From Diplolepis rosae (taxonomy: Eukaryota; Arthropoda; Insecta; Hymenoptera; Diplolepididae), in contig JAPYXD010000161.1 in NCBI GenBank assembly GCA_030998225.1, positions 1,922,001 through 1,986,000 on the forward strand: DNA of 64,000 bases, written 5' to 3'. The notes under the pieces were generated by a model, which had not been told where the DNA came from, did no database searches, and was given only the letters and a program-made list of their open reading frames with translations. The position numbers and the translations under genes are program-made. Positions 19,699-31,102 of this stretch are shown piece by piece. How positions within the stretch are numbered: position 1 is the stretch's first letter; the number at the start of each line of letters is the position of its first letter.

Positions 19699-20150
19699 TT
19701 TTGTTCTTCCTTTTCGTAAGCTTCAGCTGTGATTTCCACGTTCTTTACGGGGATCATTTTCCTTTGCTGCAGCTGTGCTGCTTCAATTGATGATCCTGAT
19801 GGCATCATAGATTTTCCTTGCTTATCCATATTTTTCTCTGGTTTTTCGTATGTTTTTTGAGTCTGTTTTTTATAGTACCACTTCTGTGTGCTTTTAATTG
19901 ACTTTGAGCCGGCGTTGGCTGCTTTACTGAGTTATTGATTTTCCCCATAATGAGTTATTTTCCCAATATGTGTAACATACCGTCGACATTTAATTTTTTC
20001 CGAGGGGGGAGGGGGGGGGGCTGAGACACTGTTGGACGTTTAACTGGCACTTCCACTTTTGAACTTACACTGCGTGGTGTATTTAATTGAAAATCTGGCG
20101 TGAAAGTTGGCTTATGGGCCGTCGTTGTGGCGGTTTATTTTGAAATCGTT
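19699..20150 (-). pseudogene. N-terminal part of LINE ORF1
   Basis: A frame at 19829-19699 reads through KMIPVKNVEITAEAYEKEEQ and continues, beyond the P-like insertion, into the next ORF1 block in the same frame. Upstream, MGKINNSVKQPTPAQSQ (near 19950) and a Pro-rich stretch near 20020 are in other frames. A run of ten G residues at about 20010 may be the site of a frameshift. The start codon is not determined. Confidence 0.5.
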
Positions 20151-20492
20151 TTCTTTAAAGAGGTTTTAAGAGCGCACACTACCTGTACCTGAGTACAACC
20201 GATCTCTTTGAAGCTCAATAAAGCACTGTTATACACTAACTATATATAGCCCAAGTTACACATGGTTCGTTGAAGCTCAGTTTTGTTATATACTAATGAG
20301 AAGAATGTTCCATCGCCTGCAAGAATATTTTCATTTTCAAAGTGACATGTTTGATAACATGTCTATTGTTGTATTGACCCATATTCATAAAAGTTTTGTT
20401 CATTTCTTTGGCATAGGGTCAGTTTCTTCTTATTTTCTTTGATTAAAATTATTATTACATTTAAAAATGCGCAAAAAGAAAGAAAGGCAAAC

Positions 20493-20522
20493 GTTTCGGC
20501 CACATATGGGGGCCCTCTTCAG
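20493..20522 (-). ncRNA. Hammerhead-ribozyme-like core (left arm)
   Basis: On the minus strand CTGAAGA is followed 18 bases later by GAAAC. The segment between contains GGCC near both ends that can pair as stem II. CUGANGA and GAAA are the conserved core boxes of hammerhead ribozymes, and Penelope-like retroelements carry such cores in their terminal repeats. Stems I and III were not proven, and stem II has a bulge. This is a candidate only. Confidence 0.35.
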
Positions 20523-21765
20523 TGCCATAAATTCAGAGACTAATTCAAAATTTCTGTAAAGGATTAGAATATAGAAGATAATTAAAAAAAGAATTATCAT
20601 AGAAATTAAAAACTTATCTCATAGCTTGCAATTCAAAATGAAGTAGTCCAGTATGCAGCATCACGAATTGAAAAAAATTTGAAGCTCACTATAAATAAAA
20701 ACCGGATAAAATGAAAAGGTATAAAAGATTTTGTACACGAACCGACCGGAATTTGTTTCAAAAAATGATTATTATTAAAGAAAGATTCCAAATTGGTTCT
20801 CAATGGCAAAACGCGAACAAGTTTGTCATTTATGAAACCTTCTCATGAAGACTTTATTACCGGCGTCTCTCACAGAATAATCTGAACTGTTTTAAAAACC
20901 GACTAGGGACATATGACTTTGCTGACCGAAATTTTTTTTCCTATAAGCAATCCTGAGAGGTTCTTTTCCTCCTTGAAGAAGACTATTGTCCTGTATCTAG
21001 TTAAGAAATTCGAGACGTTTATGATGATTTTCACGAGTGGACGAAGGCGTTTATTTTTCAAGAAAACGATTTTGTATATAAGCTTCATGGACAATCCATT
21101 TTACACTGAATTTGCAAGCAAGGCGTTACATACATAAAATATTATAATATCCATATATGTAATTTTACTCCATATTTAAAAAAATTGAAAGATGTTTATT
21201 TTCACATTCAGATTTATTCTGAGATGTTTTGGAAAAATGATAAGGTAAATGTACTAGTCCTCGGACATGTGCCAGAGTCCGGACAAAGTCAATCGTTTCC
21301 GACTTTTGTTAAATGAATAATTAATAAATTTTATTGAAATTTTGTTTTTTTAAGTAAGCTGTAGTTAAGAAGTAAAGATGACACGAAACATTTTGTTTTC
21401 TTGAGCAATAGTTTAAAAAAAAATCAATATTGTGTAAGTCGATGTCAATTATTTCTCAGAAAATATTACGCGCTTACTGTTTTCGTTAGAAACAGATTGA
21501 AATTCATAAGGAAATATACACTTAAATTTTTACGATATGAAAGAAGTAATGCATGTATACTTTGTAAAAATGAATTTCGCATACAATGTATTTATTTTTT
21601 TGAAGATTTTATTATTCTTATGTTAATAAATAAACAATCCGGACACTGGATCACGTAACATGCCAATGTGCCAGTCCTCCGACACAATCACCAAGACTAG
21701 CGCCGCAACCTTTTTGTGTTGTGACAGTCGCCGTCAATCAAAAAGTTATTGACTTTTTATGCTCT

Positions 21766-22484
21766 AATAGTATATTATGTGCCTAGGTGCATAATGAGGG
21801 TTATTACGCGACGAGCGACAATCCTCGCAGGAGATCAAAGCAGAGGCGCGATCAGTGCTGTGAGCATTTTAAGCGAGTCTCGTAAATACCCGAATTGTGT
21901 GCATTGGCACATATTCTATTTTATGTGACTTCGGCGCATATACGAGTTTTTATGCGTACACTCGAATCCAATCTGAAAAGGTCAAAATTGCCATGATTAT
22001 CGCCCATCTCACTTGACATTCCGCGAATACTTCCGACCATTTTGAATTTCTCGAATTTGTGTAGTAGTAGCGTATTGTAATAGACGCATGCGCAGTTCAA
22101 ATGTACAATGCTTTGTCAGTACGGTGCCAACGCTGTACGAAGGAGAAGAAGAATAAGAAGAAGATTACGCTCCGCAGTGTCGTAATAGGCGCATGAGTAG
22201 TTCAATTTTACATTAGATTCCTCTGTATCCTAATACACAACATTGCGCTACTCTCAACTGTAGAGTAAAAACTCGTATACGCACCGAAGTCACATAAAAT
22301 AGAATACGTGCCAATGCACACAATTTGGGAAATTACGAGACTCGCGACAATGCTCGCAGGACGAATCGCGCCTCGGATTCGTCTCGGCTTCGTCTCGGCT
22401 ACGCCTTGGCTTTGATCTCCTGCGAGCATTGTCGCTCGTCGCGCAATAACCCTCATTGTGCGCCTAGGCACGTAATATACTATT
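21766..22484. mobile_element. Palindromic repeat, same family as 6221-7308
   Basis: The ends are AATAGTATATTATGTGCC and the mirror AATATACTATT, with arms over 65 bp that include GAGCGACAAT and CTCGCAGGAGATC. At 719 bp it is shorter than the copy at 6221, which carries a MITE and internal duplication. No coding capacity is evident; a 108-codon minus frame at 22208-22534 crosses the right border and is a shadow. Confidence 0.8.
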
Positions 22485-22489
22485 GTTTG

Positions 22490-22860
22490 CCCTTCACTAT
22501 CGCAAGCAACAAATAAGAAGAAAAAAGTTGACAAACATTCTCAACCTTACGCTGCAATTGGAGACGGTTGGATGGAATGGTATAGAGATCGTGAGGAAAA
22601 GAAACTCGCAATTCAGCTTGAAAAAGAAGAAAGGGTAAAGCTGAGAAAACAGCAACAAGAAGGAAAACCAGTGTTGGCAAAAATTAAGAAGGAGAAAGCA
22701 ATAGAATAAGCGCAGAAAAAGACGGAGGAGCGTGCTGAGTTTGAGAGGATTAAGAAAGAGAAGCAGATTAAAAAAGCGAAACGAAAGCAAGGATCAAAAG
22801 AGAGGAAAAAGCTGAAAAGGACAAACGAAGACAAGAAAATCGAAAAGCAGTAGCAGTTGA
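22490..22860 (+). pseudogene. Lys/Glu-rich transposase tail
   Basis: The plus frame reads GDGWMEWYRDREEKKLAIQ and continues with EKEERVKLRKQQQEG, and after a stop AEFERIKKEKQIKKAKRKQG. Long charged helical tails of this kind close pogo/Tigger-type DDE transposases. The position near the right end of a TA-flanked element supports that reading. The catalytic residues are absent, and a stop and frameshift break the tail. Confidence 0.5.
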
Positions 22861-23549
22861 GAATCAAACACTGACCAAGAGGAAGAAGTCAGAAAAGGCC
22901 AAAGCAATCGACGAAGATATTAACGATGACTAGCGCTCGTATGCGTTGTAATTCAATAATGAAATAATTTTTGATTAACACAAATATTGATTGATTGTAT
23001 TAAAAAGTTCGTTAAAAACAAAAATAAACGTGTTATATATTGTTTCAATTAAAGAAACTTTTAATAATTATCTTGTCCGGAGACTCGAGCATGCATTTTC
23101 GGCCACTCACGCAATCACATTTGACTTGTCCGGGGACTGGCACACGTGTATTAATCATCATAATTCTTTTATATTATCAAAATTGATGACACAAAACCAT
23201 TATCAAGTATATTTTTGTGAAGAAAATGATATCCCTAATATTTCTACTATGATAAATGAACAATAGATAGCAATTTCATGGAAAGGTTTATTATTTTTTC
23301 CGCTCTGATGTCTTAACTGTCCGAGGACTGGTGCATTTACCTTAATAAATTTATCTATAAAAATTAATAAAAATGCAATTTGAATATTCGTGATATTAAG
23401 TATCACATTTGACGTATTATTAAATTTAACTAGTTCTGAAGATGGTCAGAACTGTTTGATATTCTAGCTTTATAGTGAAAGTGCCATTTTTAAATTTCTA
23501 TATTCTAATCCTTTACAGAAATTTTGAATTAATTTTTGAATTTATGGCA

Positions 23550-23579
23550 CTGAAGAGGGGGCCCATATGTGGCCGAAAC
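23550..23579 (+). ncRNA. Hammerhead-ribozyme-like core (loop copy)
   Basis: CTGAAGA at 23550-23556 and GAAAC at 23575-23579 enclose a GGCC/GGCC stem candidate around CATATG. The core is followed by GTTTG, so AAACGTTT forms a self-complementary sequence. Such self-complementarity is seen at stem III of dimeric hammerheads. Stem II has a three-base bulge, so the motif may be decayed. Confidence 0.35.
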
Positions 23580-24610
23580 GTTTGCCTTTCTTTCTTTTTG
23601 CGCATTCTTAAATCTAATAATAATTTTAATCAAAGAAAATAAGAAGAAACTGACCCTATGCCAAAGAAATGAACAAAAATTTTATGAATTTTTGTCAATA
23701 CAATAATAGACATGTTATCAAACAAGTCACTTTGAAATTTAAAAATGGCACTTTCACTATAAAGCTAGGATATCTAACAGTTCTGACCATCTTCAGAAAT
23801 AGTTAAATTTAATAATACTTTAAATGTGATACTTAATATCACGAATATTCAAATTGCATTTTTATTAATTTTTAAAGATAAATTTATTATCATTTTTCAA
23901 AAACATCTCAGAATAAATCTGAATGTGAAAATAAACATCTTTCAATTTTTTTAAATATGGAGTAAAATTACATATATGGATATTATAATATTTTATGTTT
24001 ATGTAACGCCTTGCTTGCAAATTCAGTGTAAAATGGATTGTCCATGAAGCTTATATACAAAATCGTTTTCTTGAAAGATAAACGCCTTCGTCCACTCGTG
24101 AAAATCATCATAATCGTCTCGAATTTCTTAACTAGGTACAGGACAATAGTCTTCTTCAAGGAGGAAAAGAACCTCTCAGGATTGCTTATAGAAAAAAATT
24201 TTCGGTCAGCAAAGCCACATGTCCCGAGTCGGTTTTTAAAACAGTTCAGATCATTCTGTGAGAGACGCCGGTAATAAAGTCTTCACGAGAAGTTTTCATA
24301 AATGTATTACTTGTTCGCGTTTTGCAATTGTGAACTAATTTGGCATCCTTCTTTAATAATAAACATTTTTTGAAAAAAAAATTCCGGTCGGTTCGTGTGC
24401 AAAATCTTTTATACCTTTTCATTTTATCCGGTTTTTATTTATAGTGAACTTCAAATTTTTTTCAATTCGTGATGCTGCATACTGGACTACTTCATTTTGA
24501 ATTGCAATCTATGAGATAAGTTTTTAATTTCTATAATAATTCTTCTTTTAATTATCTTCTATATTCTAATCCTTTACAGAAATTTTGAATTAATTTTTGA
24601 ATTTATGGCA

Positions 24611-24640
24611 CTGAAGAGGGGGCCCATATGTGGCCGAAAC
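24611..24640 (+). ncRNA. Hammerhead-ribozyme-like core (right arm)
   Basis: Same core as at 23550, with identical CTGAAGA and GAAAC boxes and the same spacing. It is the right-arm partner of the minus-strand copy at 20493. Conservation of the boxes in all three copies is compatible with function, but also with simple shared descent. Confidence 0.35.
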
Positions 24641-24745
24641 GTTTGCCTTTCTTTCTTTTTGCGCATTCTTAAATCTAATAATAATTTTAATCAAAGAAAA
24701 TAAGAAGAAACTGACCCTATGCCAAAGAAATGAACAGACATTATT

Positions 24746-25363
24746 ATCCTTATTCTTGAGATTTAAACATTTTTTCAATTTTTTAAAAGTTATTTCCTTT
24801 ATTTTGATCTCAAATCAAAGCTTGGGATTTCTACTTGCAAAGCCCTGAAGAACAAAAGGGTTTTTTTTGTTTTCGAGAAATTAAATAGAGAATAAACTCA
24901 ATACACTGTCGGCGCTCAAATTTTGAACAAATTATTTCTAAACGAAAATTTTGAAATATCTGAGGCTACTTAGTTCCAAAATCGCAAAACCTTTTAATTC
25001 CATATAATAATTGATAGGCATGGACTCGCGTTTTTGAAACTTGATCACCTCAGATGCACCAATTAAAGCATTTACCATATAATTTATTGTTTTCCTCTGG
25101 TTTAGGCTACACGTCAATTTGCGGTCAGTTATGACACTCTTAAACTGTTTATTTTCTTTTTCTGCTTTGCCACTTTTGATTGGCCCTCTTAGCTCCCACT
25201 TTTCCAGTACGTGTTTCCAACTTTCCCATTACGGCTTTACCCCCATGCTCGTGACTACTTGTACGTTGACTCCGCAAAAAATTTCCGGCTCGATTTCTCG
25301 TGTCGATTATTGCTTTTGTTATAAATATAAATTCTCTCACCATTTCATAGAGTTGGGACTGTC
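24746..25363. other. Noncoding gap
   Basis: AT-rich sequence with no recognised repeat. A slightly more GC-rich part (25110-25360) precedes the unidentified coding relic and might be its former leader. Confidence 0.4.
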
Positions 25364-26220
25364 ATGCTAAAATATAGATTTGACCGTATAAGAACGATAC
25401 CAGGCACATTACAGTTCCATGCTTTTATTCCTGATAATGATGACCCATTACAGTTGAAGAAATTCTCAGCTTCTACAAACAATGATTTCTTCCCCACACA
25501 AAAAACAAAAGAAATTAAATAAGAGGCCATCTGTGGAAATAGAATAGTAAAAAAATGTCCAATTAAAAAGAAAAAGAAAGAAAAAGAAATAAAAAGAAAT
25601 AAAAAAAAACTAAACTACCCAAGATCAACACCAACTTTTAAACATGTTTTCGTAACAGATTACAACCAACAAAAACCATTCTCATGCTTACAATAGAATC
25701 AATTTCGAGAAATACATTTAGCTGAATTCAATAAATTTAATAGTTTTGAATTATATTCCATCCCAATAATAACAGAAAGGCAGGCATTAAATCAAATTCA
25801 TGCCAGTCTTAACTGTGTGAAATGGGGAGAGCAATTATATTTATAACAAAGACTTAGGGCTACAATTGTTAAATCTTTTAGATTAAAAAAAATGGAGTTT
25901 CTTCAAGAAATCAAATTGTTAATAAAAAAAAATTTGTTATTCATTTTTGGAAAATTAAAAGCAAATATAAAAATAATTCCTGGTAATGTTTATATGAATT
26001 TTCTTGAACAGAGATAAAATGTTATCAGTTCAACTAATTCATATTGAAGTGAAACACATGTCACGATATAATTTTGAAACTAGGACTCCTGGAAGCTACA
26101 AAGCGAGATTATGAAAAGTTTTTTGAAATTGAAATAGAAACAATCCCTAATCAATTAATTTTAAATAATATAAGTGGCATATTATTACCCTTCATTATAT
26201 AATAAAGAACATTGAAAATA
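25364..26220 (+). pseudogene. Unidentified degenerate coding relic
   Basis: An ATG at 25364 opens a frame reading MLKYRFDRIRTIPGTLQFH and later AFIPDNDDPLQLKKF, 51 codons before the first stop. Coding-like stretches then continue in the same direction with several stops, for example AEFNKFNSFELYSIPIITE near 25720 and EIKLLIKKNLLFIFGKLK near 25900. I do not recognise the family. It could be a retroposed or transposon-derived gene. Confidence 0.35.
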
Positions 26221-27940
26221 AGTATTGTCTGTTGATTTATTTTCAAATTGGGCAATTTTTGTTCTGCTCTAATTTACTATTTCGACTCGAGGATCTCTTT
26301 TTAGTTTATATCAAAGTGTTCTAAGTTGTTCATATCAGATGTTCTACTTTAACAATCTGTAAAGACAAAATATAAATAAATTCTTTTCGTCTGTTTGGAC
26401 TGATCAAGATTAGCAAGGAAACTATGTCATACTTTACTGAAGCGTGACAGAATAGGCAAATAATGGATAACATTGTTTTTCTTTGTATACCAAGAAATTC
26501 CGGATCTGGCAAGCGTGTGGGCTCTTTTAAATGTCCTTAGGTTGAAAGAAACAATTTTGTACCCGACCTCTTGTTAACCCACACTTATCCTAAATAACGA
26601 GAAATAATCTAACAACTCATTGACTAGAATGATTAGAAGTTTTCAAAAACAGAAAACTTAAAGCACTGATTTCCAGACTATATTTTTCGGTTTTCAGATT
26701 GCAGATTTTTGTGATTTTCAGATAGATGTGACTTTACATTTCAAAATATTTGTAATGATTTCAAATGATTTTCCATTTCGAGACTAAAGAAACAATTAAT
26801 TTTTTTCAAAATCTCTTTCACACCAAACTTTAGAGACTAGTTTCTTAGAAAGTAGATAGATTTTTGCTGCTATATGAAGGCGTAATATAAATTTGCTTTT
26901 CTTGGCTAGAAACAGTGCATTTTAATATATTTTTGGTACCTTTGCATATTTTAATTTTCTCTTGAGATTTCTATCAATAACGACAAACATTGCATGCTTT
27001 TTAATAAGTAAAATGATTCATAAGAAATTTGAAGTATGACTCAAAAATGTAAACGGTCTTATTATGGTCCAAGATAATGGTTACTGTGTAAATAGAACTC
27101 ATGCCTCCAATTTTAGAATACCAAATTAAATTTAGTACAATGGGTTGTGAGCCTTGACCACAGAGCTCAAGCGACAAAACGTTCTCAATTCGTGACTGCA
27201 GCTAAACTTTCTTTTTCTATAAATATAATTGAAAATATTTTTGATATAATAACCTTCGCTAAAATTAAATTTATCAAAGCAATTATAATGATGTTCTAAA
27301 CTGCCATTATTATTCAAGGAAACAAATAGGAAAATTTTGTGTCAGAAACGAATATTAATTTTTTTGAGAACTTCCAAACTCTCAATAAAATTTTTAATTT
27401 ATATTGTTAAACAAAATTTGAAAAAAAAAGCAAAGCAAAATCAGAACGAGGAGTTCTGAGAAAAGAAAGAAGAATATCACAAGTGAAACTAAAATACAAT
27501 GTCAGTGGCCGATGATAAAATATTTTCACTTTATACAAGGAGAAACATTATTAAGGGTCGAAATTTAGAAAGTCAGTCAGTCAGACCTTCCTTATAGTCA
27601 AACTGTCCTGTAATTTTATCCACATTATCAGAAAGACTTTTATTTTATGCTAAAGTTGACTATTTACAGGGGGTTAGACTCTCTATTAGGTTAATCAAGT
27701 TACTTCTCAATGGAATGCTCAAGTTGAATATCTTGTTCTGAATTATCTGAAATATCCGTAGACGGTCAGACACACTATCGCAGATAATCAGTCAATCTTT
27801 ATAATGCGTGGAAAAATTAAGAGTCTCGATGCAAGAACGAAATATACAATTTTCGGACCTTTACATATCGACCCCTACTCTCTAAATCCAAAGTAGTGAA
27901 ATAGAAATTATTTTATTTAGTGCCGTGATGAACTACTTAC
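26221..27940. other. AT-rich noncoding interval
   Basis: No gene, long inverted repeat or tandem array was recognised. Frames of about 60 codons here are AT-rich chance openings. Confidence 0.5.
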
Positions 27941-28925
27941 TTACGAGGGTAGTCCCAGAAGTACCCGACCTAAGCAAGAAAACCCAAAAAAATTTGGATA
28001 AAATACCTTTATTTCTCAACGTAGTCTCCTTTTAGCTCGATACACTTTTACCAGCGATGTTTGATAGCTTCGGTACCCTGTTTATAGTGAGAATCGTCGA
28101 GCTCCTCGAAATAGCTATTAACCGCAAGCTTTACCTATTCATTGTTGGCAAATCTTTGACTACCGAGTCATTTCTTCAAATTTGGAAAGATAAAATAATC
28201 TGAGGGAGCTATATCTGGCGAATAGGATGCATGAGGAAGCAATTTGAACTTTAACGCATTGATTTTGGCCATCGCAATAACATATGTGTGAACTGGTGCA
28301 TTGTCTTGATGGAACAACACTTTCTTTTTTGCCAAATGCAGCCGTTTTTTCTTCATTTCATCACTTAAACGCTGTAATAAGTTCGCATAACACTTGGCGT
28401 TGATTGTTTTTCCTTTTTGAAGATAATCAATGAAAATTGTCTCACGCGCATCCCAAAAAAGTAATGCCGTGACCTTGCCAGCAGATGGAACTATCTTTGC
28501 ATTCTTTGGAGCCGATTTTTCTCTTTCGGTCCACTGATTTGACTGTTCCTTCATTTCAAGTGTGAAGTAATGGACCCATGTTATATCCTTTATTATGAAT
28601 CGACGCAGAAATCGGCTTTATTGATGTGAAAAAACGCCAAAAACTCGATTGAAACACCCTCACGACGCTGTTTTTGTTCCATTTTAGTCGACGGTTATCC
28701 AATACCATTATGACGATTTTCTTCATCATTTCTGTCGTGGTCACCTCATTTGGTCGAACATGCAATGTTCGTTTTGGCAGCTCGTACGACCTCGTTTAAA
28801 CTCTGCCACCCAAAACTTTATTGTTGTAAACGAAGGAGCACACTCCCCAGAGTAGAATCTAGCTCAGATTTGATATTGGTTGGGCTGAGACCTTTCATAT
28901 GAAAGTATTGTATCACATTACGATG
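27941..28925 (-). pseudogene. Mariner (DD34D) transposase relic
   Basis: On the minus strand the N-terminal piece VIQYFHMKGLSPTNIKSELD (28920-28860) begins the match. Then come RPNEVTTTEMMKKI (near 28750), the catalytic core (28554-28168) with FHQDNAPVH and SPDIAPSDYF, and the tail NSYFEELDDSHYKQG near 28080. The second and third catalytic Asp are 34 residues apart, the mariner signature. At least three stops or frameshifts break it. The 3' end carries a possible terminal repeat ACGAGGGTAGTCCC at 27942; the 5' end is truncated near 28925 before the start codon. Confidence 0.92.
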
Positions 28926-29405
28926 ACAAAGACAAAGGTCTAAAAATTTTATTCTTTTGCAATCTTTACATATGTACTCGTGAAGGATACGAAGATGGCA
29001 AGGTCAGAGTGAACGTATTTCAAGGTAATCACCGCTGACAATGCGGTGAAGAAACAACAAGAATATTCAAAGATATTTAAACTTATTCTATCCTTATAGT
29101 TTTCTTCGTTTGTAATAATTGGAAATGTAATATTAAATAGCATAAAAATAATTTTAAAAAGTATATATATATACACTTCAGTTAGTTGAATAAAGTCGTA
29201 ATCTACAATGAAAGAATGAATGCCGAATTCTAATTAAAATAAATGTAAGATATATTTTGAAGAAAACTTTCGAAAGACAAAAATTTCCTATAATGATTTC
29301 CCTATAATAATTTCCCTGAAATTATTTATCTTTAATGCTCAGAATACATCATTTTAAATTGCATATGTTCCTGAGATTGTTTATACATACACAAATAAAT
29401 AAAAC
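28926..29405. other. AT-rich noncoding interval
   Basis: No gene or repeat was recognised between the mariner relic and the next MITE. Confidence 0.5.
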
Positions 29406-29683
29406 TACACCTGAAAAAATGTACTTGATGTAATCGAATGATTTTGGTTAACAAACCAAAATCTTTGGATGAGTCTAACATAATTTACTCAAATCAGTTG
29501 AACTATATGTTGGATTTGACTAAATCGTATGCAAGCAAACCATTTATGGTTGAATGAAAAAATTGTCCAGTTGATTCAATCAAAAATTTGGTCAATTGCA
29601 TTTCAAAACGGGTACATATTTCCCAAATATACATTCTCTAAATGTTGACTCCCTAACCTTGACCATCCATTTTTCTCCGTGTA
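29406..29683. mobile_element. TA-flanked MITE, CAC...GTG ends
   Basis: The element runs 29408-29681 (274 bp), starting CACCTGAAAAAATG and ending CATTTTTCTCCGTG, with TA on both sides. The terminal motif matches the MITE at 6339-6564 (CACGGAGAAAAATGGATG), although the interiors differ. It is a nonautonomous element. Confidence 0.65.
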
Positions 29684-30973
29684 CTCATTAGAAATTCTAG
29701 CCAATGAATGACTGCTTAAAGATCATTAGATTGGATCCATTTTATTTTTCGGGCAAATGTATATCCCGAAGAAATGTATCCGTTTCAAAATACCTCACTC
29801 CTGGGGTAATCAACTCGTTCCCCTGTGATAATCAAGTCGAACGCCTTTTGTAAACCTCTAGAGATAGTGAGTTCGACCATCTAGAAGACAGTATTGTAAT
29901 TGATGCATGACAGAAATTAAAATTTCAAAGCCATATGGGGTAAATTTTTGCAGTCGCTTTTCCCTCTCGAAAATAAAAAGTTTTTATTGTAGACATTATT
30001 TTTGTATAATGCGTATTTATTGAGATATGACGATGTCTCGAGATAAAAAAACTCACCCTGTATATTAAAAATCCATTTTAGTTATTTTTTTTTTGAATGC
30101 CTTATATCGTGATACATGTTGACTATAGAAAGACATTCACGAATGCCACGTGATCCTTCTAGTACATGACTTTGATGCCACATCACTTTGTTAGATAATT
30201 TTTTGAAATAATTAAAGAAATATGTTTGACCGTAAGAGATAGTCATTAGTTTTTAACCATTTTGGATATTCAAGTCGACCATCTGCGATCATATATCAAC
30301 CTCTAATCATGATCAATTGACTTTCTGTAATGTTCAATTAAACTATTTCAGTTTATCAAAATACAATCAAAATTAAATAAAAATTACATTACCATATATT
30401 TTTATTTCATCTACACTTTATTTATTAGCATTTTAAATTATTTGAAATAATTTCAATTTTATTTTTTGTCTGTTATAAACTTTTTCCTATAATTTGATGA
30501 GAAAAAAGAAGTAAAAATAAAAGGAAGAAGAATGAAAAAAGCTATATAAAATAAAGTATTCTTTATCTATAATATAAGCTCAAACTCTATCAAAAATACA
30601 AAATATTTCCTCTAAGACGCTTTAAAATATATGAAAAATATATGTATTAAAGTAAAGTAAAGGTTTAAAAATATTTATCTTTGATGTACACTAAAAAATT
30701 AAAAATAGGATCCTCTAAAGTGCTATGAAATTCATTAAATATATTGTTCATAATAAATTTCGTTCGACTAATATATTTAAATTGTAAAATTAAGTAGTCT
30801 ACTTTTCTCTGAAAATATTTCACGGAAAATAATGTTGAATTTTTGAAAGCTTCTCAATTTCGAGCTGATAATAAATGACAATAAGTGGAACATTTTATTG
30901 GTATAACGTAAACGACTGTTTTATATTGTCTCTTAAGGCCGTGTGGTAGAGACTAACATAACCAATTATATCC
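29684..30973. other. AT-rich noncoding interval
   Basis: No gene was recognised. The sequence is unique within the window as far as could be judged by eye. Confidence 0.5.
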
Positions 30974-31102
30974 GACAACTTTATTGATAAATTAATAACT
31001 TTAACGAATTTTCGTAAAAGACAGCAATACTTTGCCTTTTTTGTATTGCAGTCTTTTTCGAAAAATTCGTTAAAATGATGAATTTGTTAAATAAGCTGTT
31101 AC
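30974..31102. repeat. Compact hairpin repeat, arms about 57 bp
   Basis: The left arm (30974-31030) and right arm (31043-31102) are inverted copies around a 12-base loop. The inner 30 bp pair almost perfectly (TTAACGAATTTTCGTAAAAG against its mirror at 31052-31073). The length and pairing fit a very small MITE, or, if transcribed, a precursor-like small-RNA hairpin. No target duplication was identified. Confidence 0.7.

Larger units (their letters stand above)
17655..20150 (-). mobile_element. Decayed Jockey-like LINE, internally deleted
   Basis: Read on the minus strand, an ORF1 with Jockey-type zinc knuckles is followed within about 70 bases by the last part of ORF2, so almost the whole reverse transcriptase is missing. 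Coding-like sequence with Pro/Ser/Thr-rich composition extends upstream to about 20150, including a residue run VSQPPPLPP near 20020. Two younger elements interrupt ORF1: a MITE at 18401-18560 and a P-like element at 18942-19690. Several frameshifts and stops are present, so it is dead. Confidence 0.8.
21241..23344. mobile_element. TA-flanked DNA transposon remnant (Tc1/pogo-like)
   Basis: The element runs 21243-23342 (2100 bp). It starts AGGTAAATGTACTAGTCC and ends with its mirror (two mismatches over 25 bases), with TA at both borders. The uninterrupted arm at 23880-23895 shows the same site with a single TA, which proves the borders. Inside, a Lys/Glu-rich coding tail (22490-22860) resembles the C-terminus of pogo-type transposases. 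The catalytic domain is missing; a palindromic repeat (21766-22484) sits near the middle. Confidence 0.82.
20325..24745. mobile_element. Large palindromic element, interrupted by nested elements
   Basis: The left arm runs from about 20325 to 21242 and resumes at 23343-23500. The right arm runs about 23720-24745 in inverse order. Matching landmarks include GCAAGGCGTTACATACATAA near 21119 and its mirror near 23995. The loop (23500-23720) is a third copy of the arm terminus. ORF-like frames in the arms (20913-21137; 24038-24274) are related by the inversion and have no domain that I recognise. The insert 21243-23342 lies between the two parts of the left arm. Confidence 0.82.

Noticed and set aside
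22480..22867. Minus-strand frames rich in Phe, Leu and Ser, suggestive of membrane proteins
   Set aside because: They are the antisense of the Lys/Glu-rich transposase tail on the plus strand. AAG/GAG codons read backwards give Leu/Phe, so the hydrophobicity is artefactual.
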